Below, piece after piece: positions 13,600 through 20,807 of a stretch of DNA of 32,241 nucleotides (positions are counted from its first letter, which is position 1; each line of letters opens with the position of its first letter). A program made the position numbers and the translations under genes. Source of the DNA: CAG-217 sp963642245 (GTDB taxonomy: Bacteria > Bacillota > Clostridia > Oscillospirales > Acutalibacteraceae); the NCBI GenBank assembly GCA_963642245.1, contig CAVIFY010000019.1, positions 1 to 32,241 on the forward strand, given 5' to 3'. The notes beneath the pieces were generated by a model, which ran no database searches, was not told the DNA's origin, and saw only the letters and a list, made by a program, of their open reading frames with translations.

Positions 13600-15351
13600 T
13601 TACAGGTTTTGCAGATCGTCGTTGATCTGTGCGGGGGTCAGGTGGTTCTCCTCCAGTACCGTCTGCACATCGTAGCGATCCAAAAATTCTTTTTGCAGGC
13701 CGTAGCACAGCACCTTGGTGTCTGTGCCGCCGTAGTAGGCTGCGATCTTTTGACCAAAGCCGCCGTCCAGCACGCCGTCCTCCAGGGTGACCACTGCCTT
13801 GTGGGTCTTGCCCAGCTGCGCCAGCAGCTCTTTATCCAGCCCGGTGATATAGTAGGGGTTGATGAGTGTGGGTCGCACGCCGGTGCGTTTTTCATATTCC
13901 GCAGCCGCCTGCCGGGCCAGGGGATAAAAGCTGCCCAGGCCGATAAACGCCACATCGCTGCCCGCTTGGGTCACTTCATAGGTGTTCAGCTTGCCAAAGT
14001 CCTTGGTGACCGCCTTGCCGTCGGAGAGCACGCCGCAGGCCGGTACGCGAATGGCTACCGGGTGCTCCCGCTGGGTCATGCTCCAGCGCAGCATGGCAAA
14101 ATACTCCTCCTTGGTGGTGGGCGCCAGGTACACCAGGTTGGGAATGTTAGAGATCATGGGAATGTCAAAGATACCCAGGTGGGTCACATCGTTCAGACCG
14201 TACACAGAGGCGGCGAACACCAGCAGGGTGGCCGGGTTGTTGTTGATGCACAGGTCCTGGCTCAGCTGGTCATAGGTGCGCTGCAAAAAGGTGCTGTACA
14301 CGCCGTACACCGGCTTGGCGCCACCGGCAGCCAGTCCGCTGGCCAGCGCCACGGCGGTCTCCTCGGCAATGCCCACATCAACGAACTGCTTGCCTGCCTG
14401 CTTGCGCAGGTCTTCTGTAAAGCCGAATACGGTGGGGGTGCCGGAGGTGATGGCCACCACCTTGGGGTCCTTTTGCATTTGGTCCAGCAGGTAGGCGGCG
14501 GTCAGGTCGCCGTAGTCCTCGCCCTCAAAGTGCACCGTGCTCTCGCCGGTTGCCGGGTCAAAGGGCATACACCAGTGCCAGTTCTCCTTGTAGGTCTCTG
14601 CCGGGGCGTAGCCCTTGCCCTTTTCGGTGACAATGTGCACCACCACCGGGTGGTCGCTGTCCTTCACCCTGTTAAAGGTCTCGATCAGTGCGTCTGCGTT
14701 GTTGCCCTCCGGCTGGAACACATAATCCAGCCCCATAGAGCGGAACAGGTTGCACTCTGCCTTGCCGCCGCTTTGGCGCAGCAGCTCCAAATTTTTATAA
14801 ATACCGCCGTGGTTCTCTGCAATGGACATACCGTTGTCGTTGACCACGATGATCAGGTTGCTGTTCATCTCACCGGCCAGGTCCAGCCCCTCCAGCGCCT
14901 CGCCGCCGGACAGCGAGCCGTCGCCGATAACGGCCACCACATTGTGGTGCTCGCCCTTGGCGTCCCGGGCCTTTGCCAAGCCGCAGGCCAGGCTGACGGA
15001 GGTGGAGGTGTGACCCAGGGTAAAGGGGTCGTGGGCGCTCTCCTGGGGCGCGCTGTACCCGGTGATATCGTCATACCGGGCCGGGTCTAAAAAGCCGTAG
15101 CTGCGCCCGGTAAGCATTTTGTGGGGATAGGTCTGGTGAGACACATCAAAGACAAACCGATCCTTGGGGGAGTCAAACACCGTGTGCAGGGCAATGGTGG
15201 CCTCCACCAGTCCCAGGTTGGGGCCGCAGTGGCCGCCGTGACGGCTGAGTTTTTCGATCAGCGCGGCGCGCATTTCTGCCGCCAGGGCTGTGCGCTCTGC
15301 GCTGTTTAAGGCTTTTACATCGGCAGGGCCGTTGATCTTTTCCAAATACAT
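13600..15351 (-). CDS. DXS-like thiamine-diphosphate enzyme, divergent subfamily
   Basis: This 583-residue protein is shorter than typical 1-deoxy-D-xylulose-5-phosphate synthase (about 620). Retained from DXS: H41 (GGHCG), H72 (SHQTYPHK), the diphosphate motif G143-D-G-S-L-S-G-G with N171, H259, E330 (GIAEE), Y352 and R358 (VYSTFLQR) and H391 (THLG). Changed: E-Q-H becomes E-E-T. The two arginines that hold the glyceraldehyde-3-phosphate phosphate in E. coli (R420 and R478) align with A380 and A438. It should still decarboxylate pyruvate, but its acceptor may be a different, perhaps unphosphorylated, aldehyde. It lies 19 bases downstream of an AdhR-like merR and 11 bases upstream of a flavodoxin. 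Automatic annotation would call it dxs; I would not rely on an isoprenoid role. Confidence 0.85.
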   Translation of the reverse strand: MYLEKINGPADVKALNSAERTALAAEMRAALIEKLSRHGGHCGPNLGLVEATIALHTVFDSPKDRFVFDVSHQTYPHKMLTGRSYGFLDPARYDDITGYSAPQESAHDPFTLGHTSTSVSLACGLAKARDAKGEHHNVVAVIGDGSLSGGEALEGLDLAGEMNSNLIIVVNDNGMSIAENHGGIYKNLELLRQSGGKAECNLFRSMGLDYVFQPEGNNADALIETFNRVKDSDHPVVVHIVTEKGKGYAPAETYKENWHWCMPFDPATGESTVHFEGEDYGDLTAAYLLDQMQKDPKVVAITSGTPTVFGFTEDLRKQAGKQFVDVGIAEETAVALASGLAAGGAKPVYGVYSTFLQRTYDQLSQDLCINNNPATLLVFAASVYGLNDVTHLGIFDIPMISNIPNLVYLAPTTKEEYFAMLRWSMTQREHPVAIRVPACGVLSDGKAVTKDFGKLNTYEVTQAGSDVAFIGLGSFYPLARQAAAEYEKRTGVRPTLINPYYITGLDKELLAQLGKTHKAVVTLEDGVLDGGFGQKIAAYYGGTDTKVLCYGLQKEFLDRYDVQTVLEENHLTPAQINDDLQNL

Positions 15352-15370
15352 CTTAAGTTTCCTCCTTTTG

Positions 15371-15745
15371 TTAATCCCAGGTGAGCTTGCCGGTTTTTAC
15401 CGCCACTTGGTAGCGAGAGATCTTGTACTCCAATTTGTCCAGCATACGCTGGGTGTCCGCCATTTGGGCCTCCAGCGCGTCCTTTTGGTCCAGCAGCAGC
15501 TGCAGCCGGGCGGGAATGGTGCTGTCGCCCTGCATATAGAGCTGCACATACTCGATCATCACCTCTACCGGCAGGCCGGCGCTGCGCATACAAATGGCCA
15601 GTTCTACCCAGCTGAGATCGTCCGCTTGATAGTCCCGAATACCGCCGCCGGTGCGGTGCACCTGGGGGATCATACCCACCCGCTCATAGTAGCGCAGGGT
15701 GTCCTGGGAAATGTTGTACTTTTCGCTGACCTCTTTAATGGTCAT
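15371..15745 (-). CDS. AdhR-like MerR-family regulator with Cys52
   Basis: This 124-residue MerR protein has an N-terminal winged helix (TIKEVSEKYNISQDTLRYYERVGMIP, then GIRDYQADDLSWVEL) and a C-terminal coiled-coil dimer helix (about 85-118). The sequence around C52 (AICMRSAGLPVEVMIEY) closely matches Bacillus AdhR, where Cys52 senses aldehydes and other electrophiles. The ATG at 15745 is six bases after GAGGTGAG; an upstream ATG six codons earlier lacks this. It starts an operon with the dxs-like and flavodoxin genes. Its promoter has the long 19-base spacer expected of MerR targets. A second promoter of the same design lies at 24803-24833. Confidence 0.9.
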   Translation of the reverse strand: MTIKEVSEKYNISQDTLRYYERVGMIPQVHRTGGGIRDYQADDLSWVELAICMRSAGLPVEVMIEYVQLYMQGDSTIPARLQLLLDQKDALEAQMADTQRMLDKLEYKISRYQVAVKTGKLTWD

Positions 15746-15767
15746 AGGCTCACCTCGTTTCAAGGGT

Positions 15768-15798
15768 AGTATATACCCTGGAGTTGACTCTAAGTCAA
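15768..15798 (-). promoter_or_regulatory. MerR-type promoter and operator of the merR-dxs-flavodoxin operon
   Basis: On the minus strand, TTGACT (15793-15798), a 19-base spacer and TATACT (15768-15773). The dyad CTTAGAGTCAACTCCAGG (15777-15794) fills the spacer, as in AdhR/NmlR-type promoters. A further short dyad GGGTA-N5-TACCC overlaps the -10. Confidence 0.85.
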
Positions 15799-15824
15799 GA
15801 CTTTTTTGAAAATTTTTTATTTTC

Positions 15825-15859
15825 CGTAAAAAAAGCAGCCGATTTTTATCGACTGCTTT
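15825..15859 (-). terminator. Terminator of the esterase-GH31 operon
   Basis: On the minus strand a 12-bp stem, AAAGCAGTCGAT / ATCGGCTGCTTT (one G-U pair), loop AAAA, then TTTTTTT. The G-U pair works only on the minus-strand RNA. Confidence 0.85.
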
Positions 15860-15869
15860 ATGTTTGGAT

Positions 15870-18167
15870 TTACTTGATGATCAGCTGCCGGTGGTCCGCC
15901 GGAGTCAGGCGAATATCCGGCGCAAAGGGGGTGTCGCCCCGGTTCTCTACCTGCACGGTCACAGTGTCGGCGGCGCAGGTGACGGTAAAGACCGCGTCCA
16001 CGCAGTGGCCGTCCCGGTAGGCAAAGGTGTGGCCGTCGTCGTCAAAGTAGCGGCTTTGGAAGGTGCCGTCGGCAATGGGATAGACGGTGAACTGCACCCG
16101 ACTGGGCTTTTGGAACCCGGTAGGCCCAATGTCCAGGGGGAATACGCAGCCGCCACGCACAAAATAGGGTACGGTGCCGGTGGCGGGAATGTGCAGCGGC
16201 ACGGTCTGCCCGCCGGTGTAGCACCGGTCGTCCTTGTACCAGATCTCGCCGGACGGCAAATGGACTTCTATATTCTCCACGCCCTGATCCAGCACGCAGG
16301 CTGCCAGCAGGTCGCGCCCCAGCAAAAAGGCCGGATCGTCCGGATCGATCTGCGGGTCATCATAGTAGAGGCACAGGGGCGCCTGCAAGGGCAGTTCCTC
16401 CTGCACACTGCGGTAGGCGGTGCTGTAATAATAGGGCAGCAGGGCCTTGCGCTGGTCAAACAGGGCGTGCACGCTGTCCATCACCTCCGGGTAACTCCAA
16501 GGCATGGTGGCGGAGCCGTCCGCATTCCAGGAATGAATGGTAAAGCGCGGCTCAAAGACCCCGTGCTGGATCCAGCGCAGCAGCAACTCCCGGGAGGGCA
16601 TTTCCCCGGAAAAGCCGCCCAGATCGTGGCCGTAAAAGTAGAAGCCGGACAGGCTCAGGGTCATACCCACATAGTGGCAGTAGCGCAGATCGTGGAAGGA
16701 GGTGTAGTTGTCGCCGCTCCAGGTCTGGGCCAGCCGCCGCAGACCGATACCGGCACTGCGGGTGGAAAGGAACGGCCGCTCTGCCGGTCGCATTTCCGTT
16801 TGCGCCCGGTAAGAACTGAGCACCATCAAGTAGGTGAGCGCCGGGCGAATGTGGGCAGCCGGGGCCGCCTTGCCGCCAAAGCCCACCGCCACGGTGGTGG
16901 GATCCTGAATGTCAAATTCGTTATTGTCGTTCCAGGTGGCGTCAATGCCGTTTTGCAGCAGCTTTTCCGTCACCTGATCGTGCCAAAAGGCAAAGGCCCC
17001 GGGGTTGGTAAAGTCCAGGTAGCTGCCCAGACCGTCCCAAAACTGGGTAACATAGGGGCTGCCGTCTGCGTTCTTGACAAACAGGCCCTTGGCCGCCAGA
17101 TCGTCGTACATTGGGTGGGTGGTCAGGAACGCCGGCTTGATGTTGGGGATCAGGTGCACCCCGGCGGCGTTAAATTTGCCGATAAAACGGGCCGGGTCCG
17201 GGAATTTCTCCGTGTTCCAGTGGAACACGCAGCGTTGATTGCCGATGGCGGTATAGCCGGAGGACAGGTAAAACCCGCTGCAATTCAGATCCAGCGCCTG
17301 TACTTTGGCAAGGAACGCGTCCATCTTCTCCTCCGACTTGGGGGCGTCCGTATAAGCCATGGTGCTGGCGCAGTAGTCAAAGCTCCACTTGGGGGGCAGC
17401 GGCTGGCGGCCCACCGTGCGGCAAAACTGCTGCAAGATCTCTAACTTGCTGCCAAAGAACACATAGTACACCAGGCAGTCCTCGGCGGAGCGGTAATACT
17501 TAAACGGCGGGTAGTAGTTGTTGATCTCTCGCCCCAGGTCCATCTCGCCGGGGGCAGTGGTGTCGTAGAAAATACCGTAGCAGCCCGCGCTGTTTTGGCA
17601 GATATAAAAGGGCGTGTGCTTGTAGAGCGGGTCGGTCATGGCGGCGTCAAAGCCCATGCTGTCCGCCGCGTCTATGCGAAAGCGCCGCCCGGCTTTATTT
17701 ACGCTGCCGCCTTTGTCGCCCAGGCCGTAGATCCGCTCGTCCCGCTCCCGGGTGATGTAGTGGGTGGCGCCGGTGCCGAACTCTTTGTCCAGATTATAGG
17801 CCAGCGGCCCCCGGTCTGCAAAGAGCACCCGGTCGCCGATCTTGTAGGTGAGCAGCAGATTGTGCGGGTCCAGCTCTGCCGTTACCCCGCAGGGCAGGGC
17901 AAAGGCGGTGCCGCTCTCTGTTTCCGTGACTGCGGGCGCTGCCGGTTGGAACCCGGCGGTGCTCAGCCGCGCTCTGCCCTCCGGGCCGATAGGCGTATTG
18001 TCCGGGTCAATATTAAAGGTGGGCAGCAGGTCGTCTGCGTTTTGATAGAGCGCCACCCGCAGGCAGCTGCCGGAGAGAAAGTCCAGCTGCGCCTGCCAGC
18101 CGTCGGCAGTGTAAGTGCGTGCGGTGGGCGTGGCGGCGGTTTGGGTAAAGTTGTGGTCGAATTTCAT
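15870..18167 (-). CDS. GH31 alpha-glycosidase
   Basis: This 765-residue protein is a glycoside hydrolase of family 31 (alpha-glucosidase/alpha-xylosidase group). An N-terminal beta domain (to about 240) includes ERIYGLGDKGG. The catalytic barrel follows: PPKWSFDYCAS, the nucleophile segment TWNDNNEF (D414), the acid/base segment WSGDN (D486) and FYFYGHDLGGFSG. C-terminal beta domains follow, with PYFVRGGCVFP. There is no signal peptide, so it should act on imported alpha-glycosides. The start codon directly abuts the esterase stop (TAA-ATG), which implies translational coupling. Position 414 in the W-x-D-N-N-E form rather than W-x-D-M-N-E is a small variation. Linkage specificity cannot be read here. 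Confidence 0.95.
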   Translation of the reverse strand: MKFDHNFTQTAATPTARTYTADGWQAQLDFLSGSCLRVALYQNADDLLPTFNIDPDNTPIGPEGRARLSTAGFQPAAPAVTETESGTAFALPCGVTAELDPHNLLLTYKIGDRVLFADRGPLAYNLDKEFGTGATHYITRERDERIYGLGDKGGSVNKAGRRFRIDAADSMGFDAAMTDPLYKHTPFYICQNSAGCYGIFYDTTAPGEMDLGREINNYYPPFKYYRSAEDCLVYYVFFGSKLEILQQFCRTVGRQPLPPKWSFDYCASTMAYTDAPKSEEKMDAFLAKVQALDLNCSGFYLSSGYTAIGNQRCVFHWNTEKFPDPARFIGKFNAAGVHLIPNIKPAFLTTHPMYDDLAAKGLFVKNADGSPYVTQFWDGLGSYLDFTNPGAFAFWHDQVTEKLLQNGIDATWNDNNEFDIQDPTTVAVGFGGKAAPAAHIRPALTYLMVLSSYRAQTEMRPAERPFLSTRSAGIGLRRLAQTWSGDNYTSFHDLRYCHYVGMTLSLSGFYFYGHDLGGFSGEMPSRELLLRWIQHGVFEPRFTIHSWNADGSATMPWSYPEVMDSVHALFDQRKALLPYYYSTAYRSVQEELPLQAPLCLYYDDPQIDPDDPAFLLGRDLLAACVLDQGVENIEVHLPSGEIWYKDDRCYTGGQTVPLHIPATGTVPYFVRGGCVFPLDIGPTGFQKPSRVQFTVYPIADGTFQSRYFDDDGHTFAYRDGHCVDAVFTVTCAADTVTVQVENRGDTPFAPDIRLTPADHRQLIIK

Positions 18168-19493
18168 TTATACCGGTCCTTTGTTATGGAGTGTTTCTTT
18201 GATCAGTCGGCCGTCCGGAAAGGGCGCCATACGGCTGGGGTCGCCAAAGCGCATCACCTTGGCGGCGCCTGCTTTCCAGCGGGGCAGGGCGTTGCAGTTG
18301 GGATTGCCGCACTTGGCAAAGTTGGCAAAGGCCGCCACCATTTGGCGCGAGATCTCCCGGTCCGTATCGGTAAAGGGGCGCCAGTTGTTTTGCAGGGTGC
18401 CAAAGGCATAGAGCAGGTCCGCCGAGTGCCAGGCGCCGTAGCTGTCGCCGGGCAGGTCCCGGTCAAAGCAGTAGGCGTAGCAGGGGCTGCCCTTGTCGTC
18501 ATGGACCCAGCGGCGGATCAGGCCGGACACAATGGCCGGGATCATATCCGCGTTGGTCATGCCCAGGATCTTTGGCATTTTGGGTATGGTGCGCATATTG
18601 AATGTGGCTTTGGTCAGCAGCTTGCCGTCAAACACCGGGAAGGTGTAGAGCATACTGAGTTTGTCGCTTTTGCAGGCGTCCAGCCAGGCGTAATACAGGG
18701 TGCGGGCGTCTGTTTGGCGCAGGGCGGCCATATCCGCTGCCCCGGCGTTCTTACAAATTTGGTCCCAGAACTTGCCCACCTTTTCAATGGACTGGGGGCG
18801 TGCGGCTGCCCGTTGCAGCCCCGGCCCGCTCATCATGATCGCGCCCTGATACCAGTCCCGGCACAGGGGGGAGGAGATGAGAATATCCACGCTCATCGCC
18901 CCGGCGCTTTGCCCCAGCAGGGTCACCCGGTGGGGGTCGCCGCCCAGGGCGGCAATGTTGCGGCGCACCCAGCGGATCGCCTCCAGCTGGTCGTACAGCC
19001 CGTAGTTGCCGCAGGTGCCGTCCGCCTCTTTCAGCTGCGGGTGGGCGCAAAAGCCGTAGGGCCCCAGCCGATAATTCATGGCCACGAAAATCACGCCCTT
19101 TTTGGCGTAAGCGGTGCCGCTGATGTGGCGCTCGTCGGTAGAGCCGCCGGTAAAGCTGCCACCGTGAATGTAAATAAGCACCGGGCAGTCCTTGGCGTCT
19201 TTAGGTGCCCAAATGTTCAGGTACTGGCAGTCCTCGCTGTATGTAAAATGGCAGCCTACCCGGAACTCCTTGCTGTAAAAAGGATTGACCTTGGTGTCCT
19301 CGTCAAAGCCCCGGTGCTGGTAGCAGCAGGCGCCAAAGTGCGTGGCGTCATACACGCCCTCCCAGCGCTCCACCGGTTGGGGATATTCCCAGCGCCGGGC
19401 GGTGGCGTAGCGAATGCCCCGGTACTCCAGGTGGTCCTCCAGCTCCAGCCCTTGCAGATCGCCGCAGGGTGTGGTGCGGGTAATGGTTTGCAT
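18168..19493 (-). CDS. Type-B carboxylesterase
   Basis: This 441-residue alpha/beta hydrolase has the type-B carboxylesterase signatures: the oxyanion motif YIHGGSFTGGS (H110-G-G), nucleophile elbow GQSAGA (S196), SEDCQYLNIW (about 86-95) and the histidine segment GAWHSADLLYAF (H356). The third triad residue is normally Glu in a G-x-N-x-x-E context; here the segment reads GMTNADM, so Asp316 may serve. It is shorter than many family members (about 500) and has no signal peptide, so it is cytoplasmic. As first gene of an operon with GH31 it probably removes acyl groups from an imported, esterified oligosaccharide before glycosidic cleavage. Confidence 0.9.
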   Translation of the reverse strand: MQTITRTTPCGDLQGLELEDHLEYRGIRYATARRWEYPQPVERWEGVYDATHFGACCYQHRGFDEDTKVNPFYSKEFRVGCHFTYSEDCQYLNIWAPKDAKDCPVLIYIHGGSFTGGSTDERHISGTAYAKKGVIFVAMNYRLGPYGFCAHPQLKEADGTCGNYGLYDQLEAIRWVRRNIAALGGDPHRVTLLGQSAGAMSVDILISSPLCRDWYQGAIMMSGPGLQRAAARPQSIEKVGKFWDQICKNAGAADMAALRQTDARTLYYAWLDACKSDKLSMLYTFPVFDGKLLTKATFNMRTIPKMPKILGMTNADMIPAIVSGLIRRWVHDDKGSPCYAYCFDRDLPGDSYGAWHSADLLYAFGTLQNNWRPFTDTDREISRQMVAAFANFAKCGNPNCNALPRWKAGAAKVMRFGDPSRMAPFPDGRLIKETLHNKGPV

Positions 19494-19523
19494 ATCAATT
19501 CCCCCTTATATCTATTCATTCTC

Positions 19524-19552
19524 ATTATATCGAACTGCCCCTGCAAAATCAA
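19524..19552 (-). promoter_or_regulatory. Promoter of the esterase-GH31 operon
   Basis: On the minus strand, TTGATT (19547-19552), a 17-base spacer and TATAAT (19524-19529). The ribosome binding site AAGGGGGA follows at 19500-19507. Confidence 0.7.
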
Positions 19553-19600
19553 TTCTCTACGGAAAAATTTTGCACCCCGGGCGAAAAAAGGGACGGTGGC

Positions 19601-19629
19601 TTGCAATGGCCTTGGGTTTATGATAAAGT
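19601..19629 (+). promoter_or_regulatory. Promoter of sbcDC
   Basis: TTGCAA (19601-19606), a 17-base spacer and TAAAGT (19624-19629). It lies about 40 bases before the sbcD start. Confidence 0.5.
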
Positions 19630-19667
19630 GAACTTACTGTGCGCGGCACAGATAAAGGAGAAACGAT

Positions 19668-20807
19668 ATGAAGTTTTTGCATTTGTCCGATCTGCACCTG
19701 GGCAAGCGGGTGCACGGCTTTTCCATGCTGGAGGACCAGGCGTATATTTTGCAGCAGATCATTGACTGCATTGCGGCGGAGCAGCCGGACGGTGTGCTGA
19801 TTTGCGGGGATATTTATGACAAGGCGGTGCCGTCGGCGGAGGCGGTGGCTTTGTGCGACGATTTCTTTTATCATTTAGCGCAGCTAAAGGTGCCGGTGTT
19901 TGCCATCAGCGGAAACCACGACTCCCCGGAGCGGCTGGCCTTTGGCAGTCGGCTTATGGACGGCAGCGGGGTGCATTTTTCGCCGGTGTATGACGGGCGG
20001 GTGCAGCCCTTTGTGCTGGAAGATGCATGGGGCGAAGTGGGCATTTATATGCTGCCCTTTGTGAAACCCGCTCATGTGCGCCGCTACTTCCCGGAGACGG
20101 AGATCGACAGCTATACGGACGCCCTGTCCGCCGCCGTGGGCGCTATGCAGGTGGATACTGCCCGGCGCAATGTGCTGCTGACGCACCAGTTCGTTACCGG
20201 CGCGGCCACCTCGGACTCGGAGGAGCTGTCCGTAGGCGGTACGGACAATGTGGACGGCAGTGTGTTTGACCCCTTTGACTATGTGGCGCTGGGGCATATC
20301 CACCGGCCACAGAATATGGGCAGCCCCCGGCTGCGGTACTGCGGCTCGCCGCTGAAATATTCCTTTTCAGAGGCGGGGCACCAAAAGAGCGTGACCGTGG
20401 TGGAACTGGGAGCAAAGGGCGACTTGCAAGTGCGCACGGTGCCGCTGCACCCCCGCCGAGACCTAACGCAGCTGCGGGGCAGCTATATGGAGCTGACCGC
20501 TCGGGACTATTATGCCAATGGGGATTTTCAGGAGAATTACCTGCATATCACGCTGACGGACGAGCAGGATGTGCCGGACGCTATGGGGCGCCTGCGCAGC
20601 ATTTATCCTTACCTAATGCTGCTGGATTACGACAACGCCCGCACCCGCGCCCTGGGGCAAGTCAGTGCCGGTGCTGTGGCAGAAAAGCAGTCGCCGTTTG
20701 ATGTGTTTGCAGCGTTTTACCGCCGCCAAAACGGCACGGAGCTGACGGAAGAACAGGCTGCCTTTTTGCGCAGCCAGATGGAAAGCGTGTGGGAGGAGGA
20801 AGCATGA
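19668..20807 (+). CDS. sbcD: Nuclease subunit SbcD (Mre11 type)
   Basis: This 379-residue metallophosphoesterase is the nuclease of the SbcCD complex, which opens DNA hairpins and processes double-strand ends. The dinuclear metal motifs are all present: D8-x-H10 (LSDLHLG), G-D48-x-x-D, G-N83-H84-D85, LTHQF and ALGHIHRPQ. GSPLKYSFSE, typical of SbcD, follows. AAAGGAG supports the ATG. Its stop overlaps the sbcC start by ATGA. Confidence 0.97.
   Translation: MKFLHLSDLHLGKRVHGFSMLEDQAYILQQIIDCIAAEQPDGVLICGDIYDKAVPSAEAVALCDDFFYHLAQLKVPVFAISGNHDSPERLAFGSRLMDGSGVHFSPVYDGRVQPFVLEDAWGEVGIYMLPFVKPAHVRRYFPETEIDSYTDALSAAVGAMQVDTARRNVLLTHQFVTGAATSDSEELSVGGTDNVDGSVFDPFDYVALGHIHRPQNMGSPRLRYCGSPLKYSFSEAGHQKSVTVVELGAKGDLQVRTVPLHPRRDLTQLRGSYMELTARDYYANGDFQENYLHITLTDEQDVPDAMGRLRSIYPYLMLLDYDNARTRALGQVSAGAVAEKQSPFDVFAAFYRRQNGTELTEEQAAFLRSQMESVWEEEA

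Noticed and set aside
13576..15090. Long plus-strand open frame antisense to the dxs-like gene
   Set aside because: Same reason: shadow of a well-supported GC-rich gene.
15864..19631. Two long plus-strand open frames antisense to GH31 and the esterase
   Set aside because: They lack ribosome binding sites and domains, and the opposite strand carries complete catalytic motifs.
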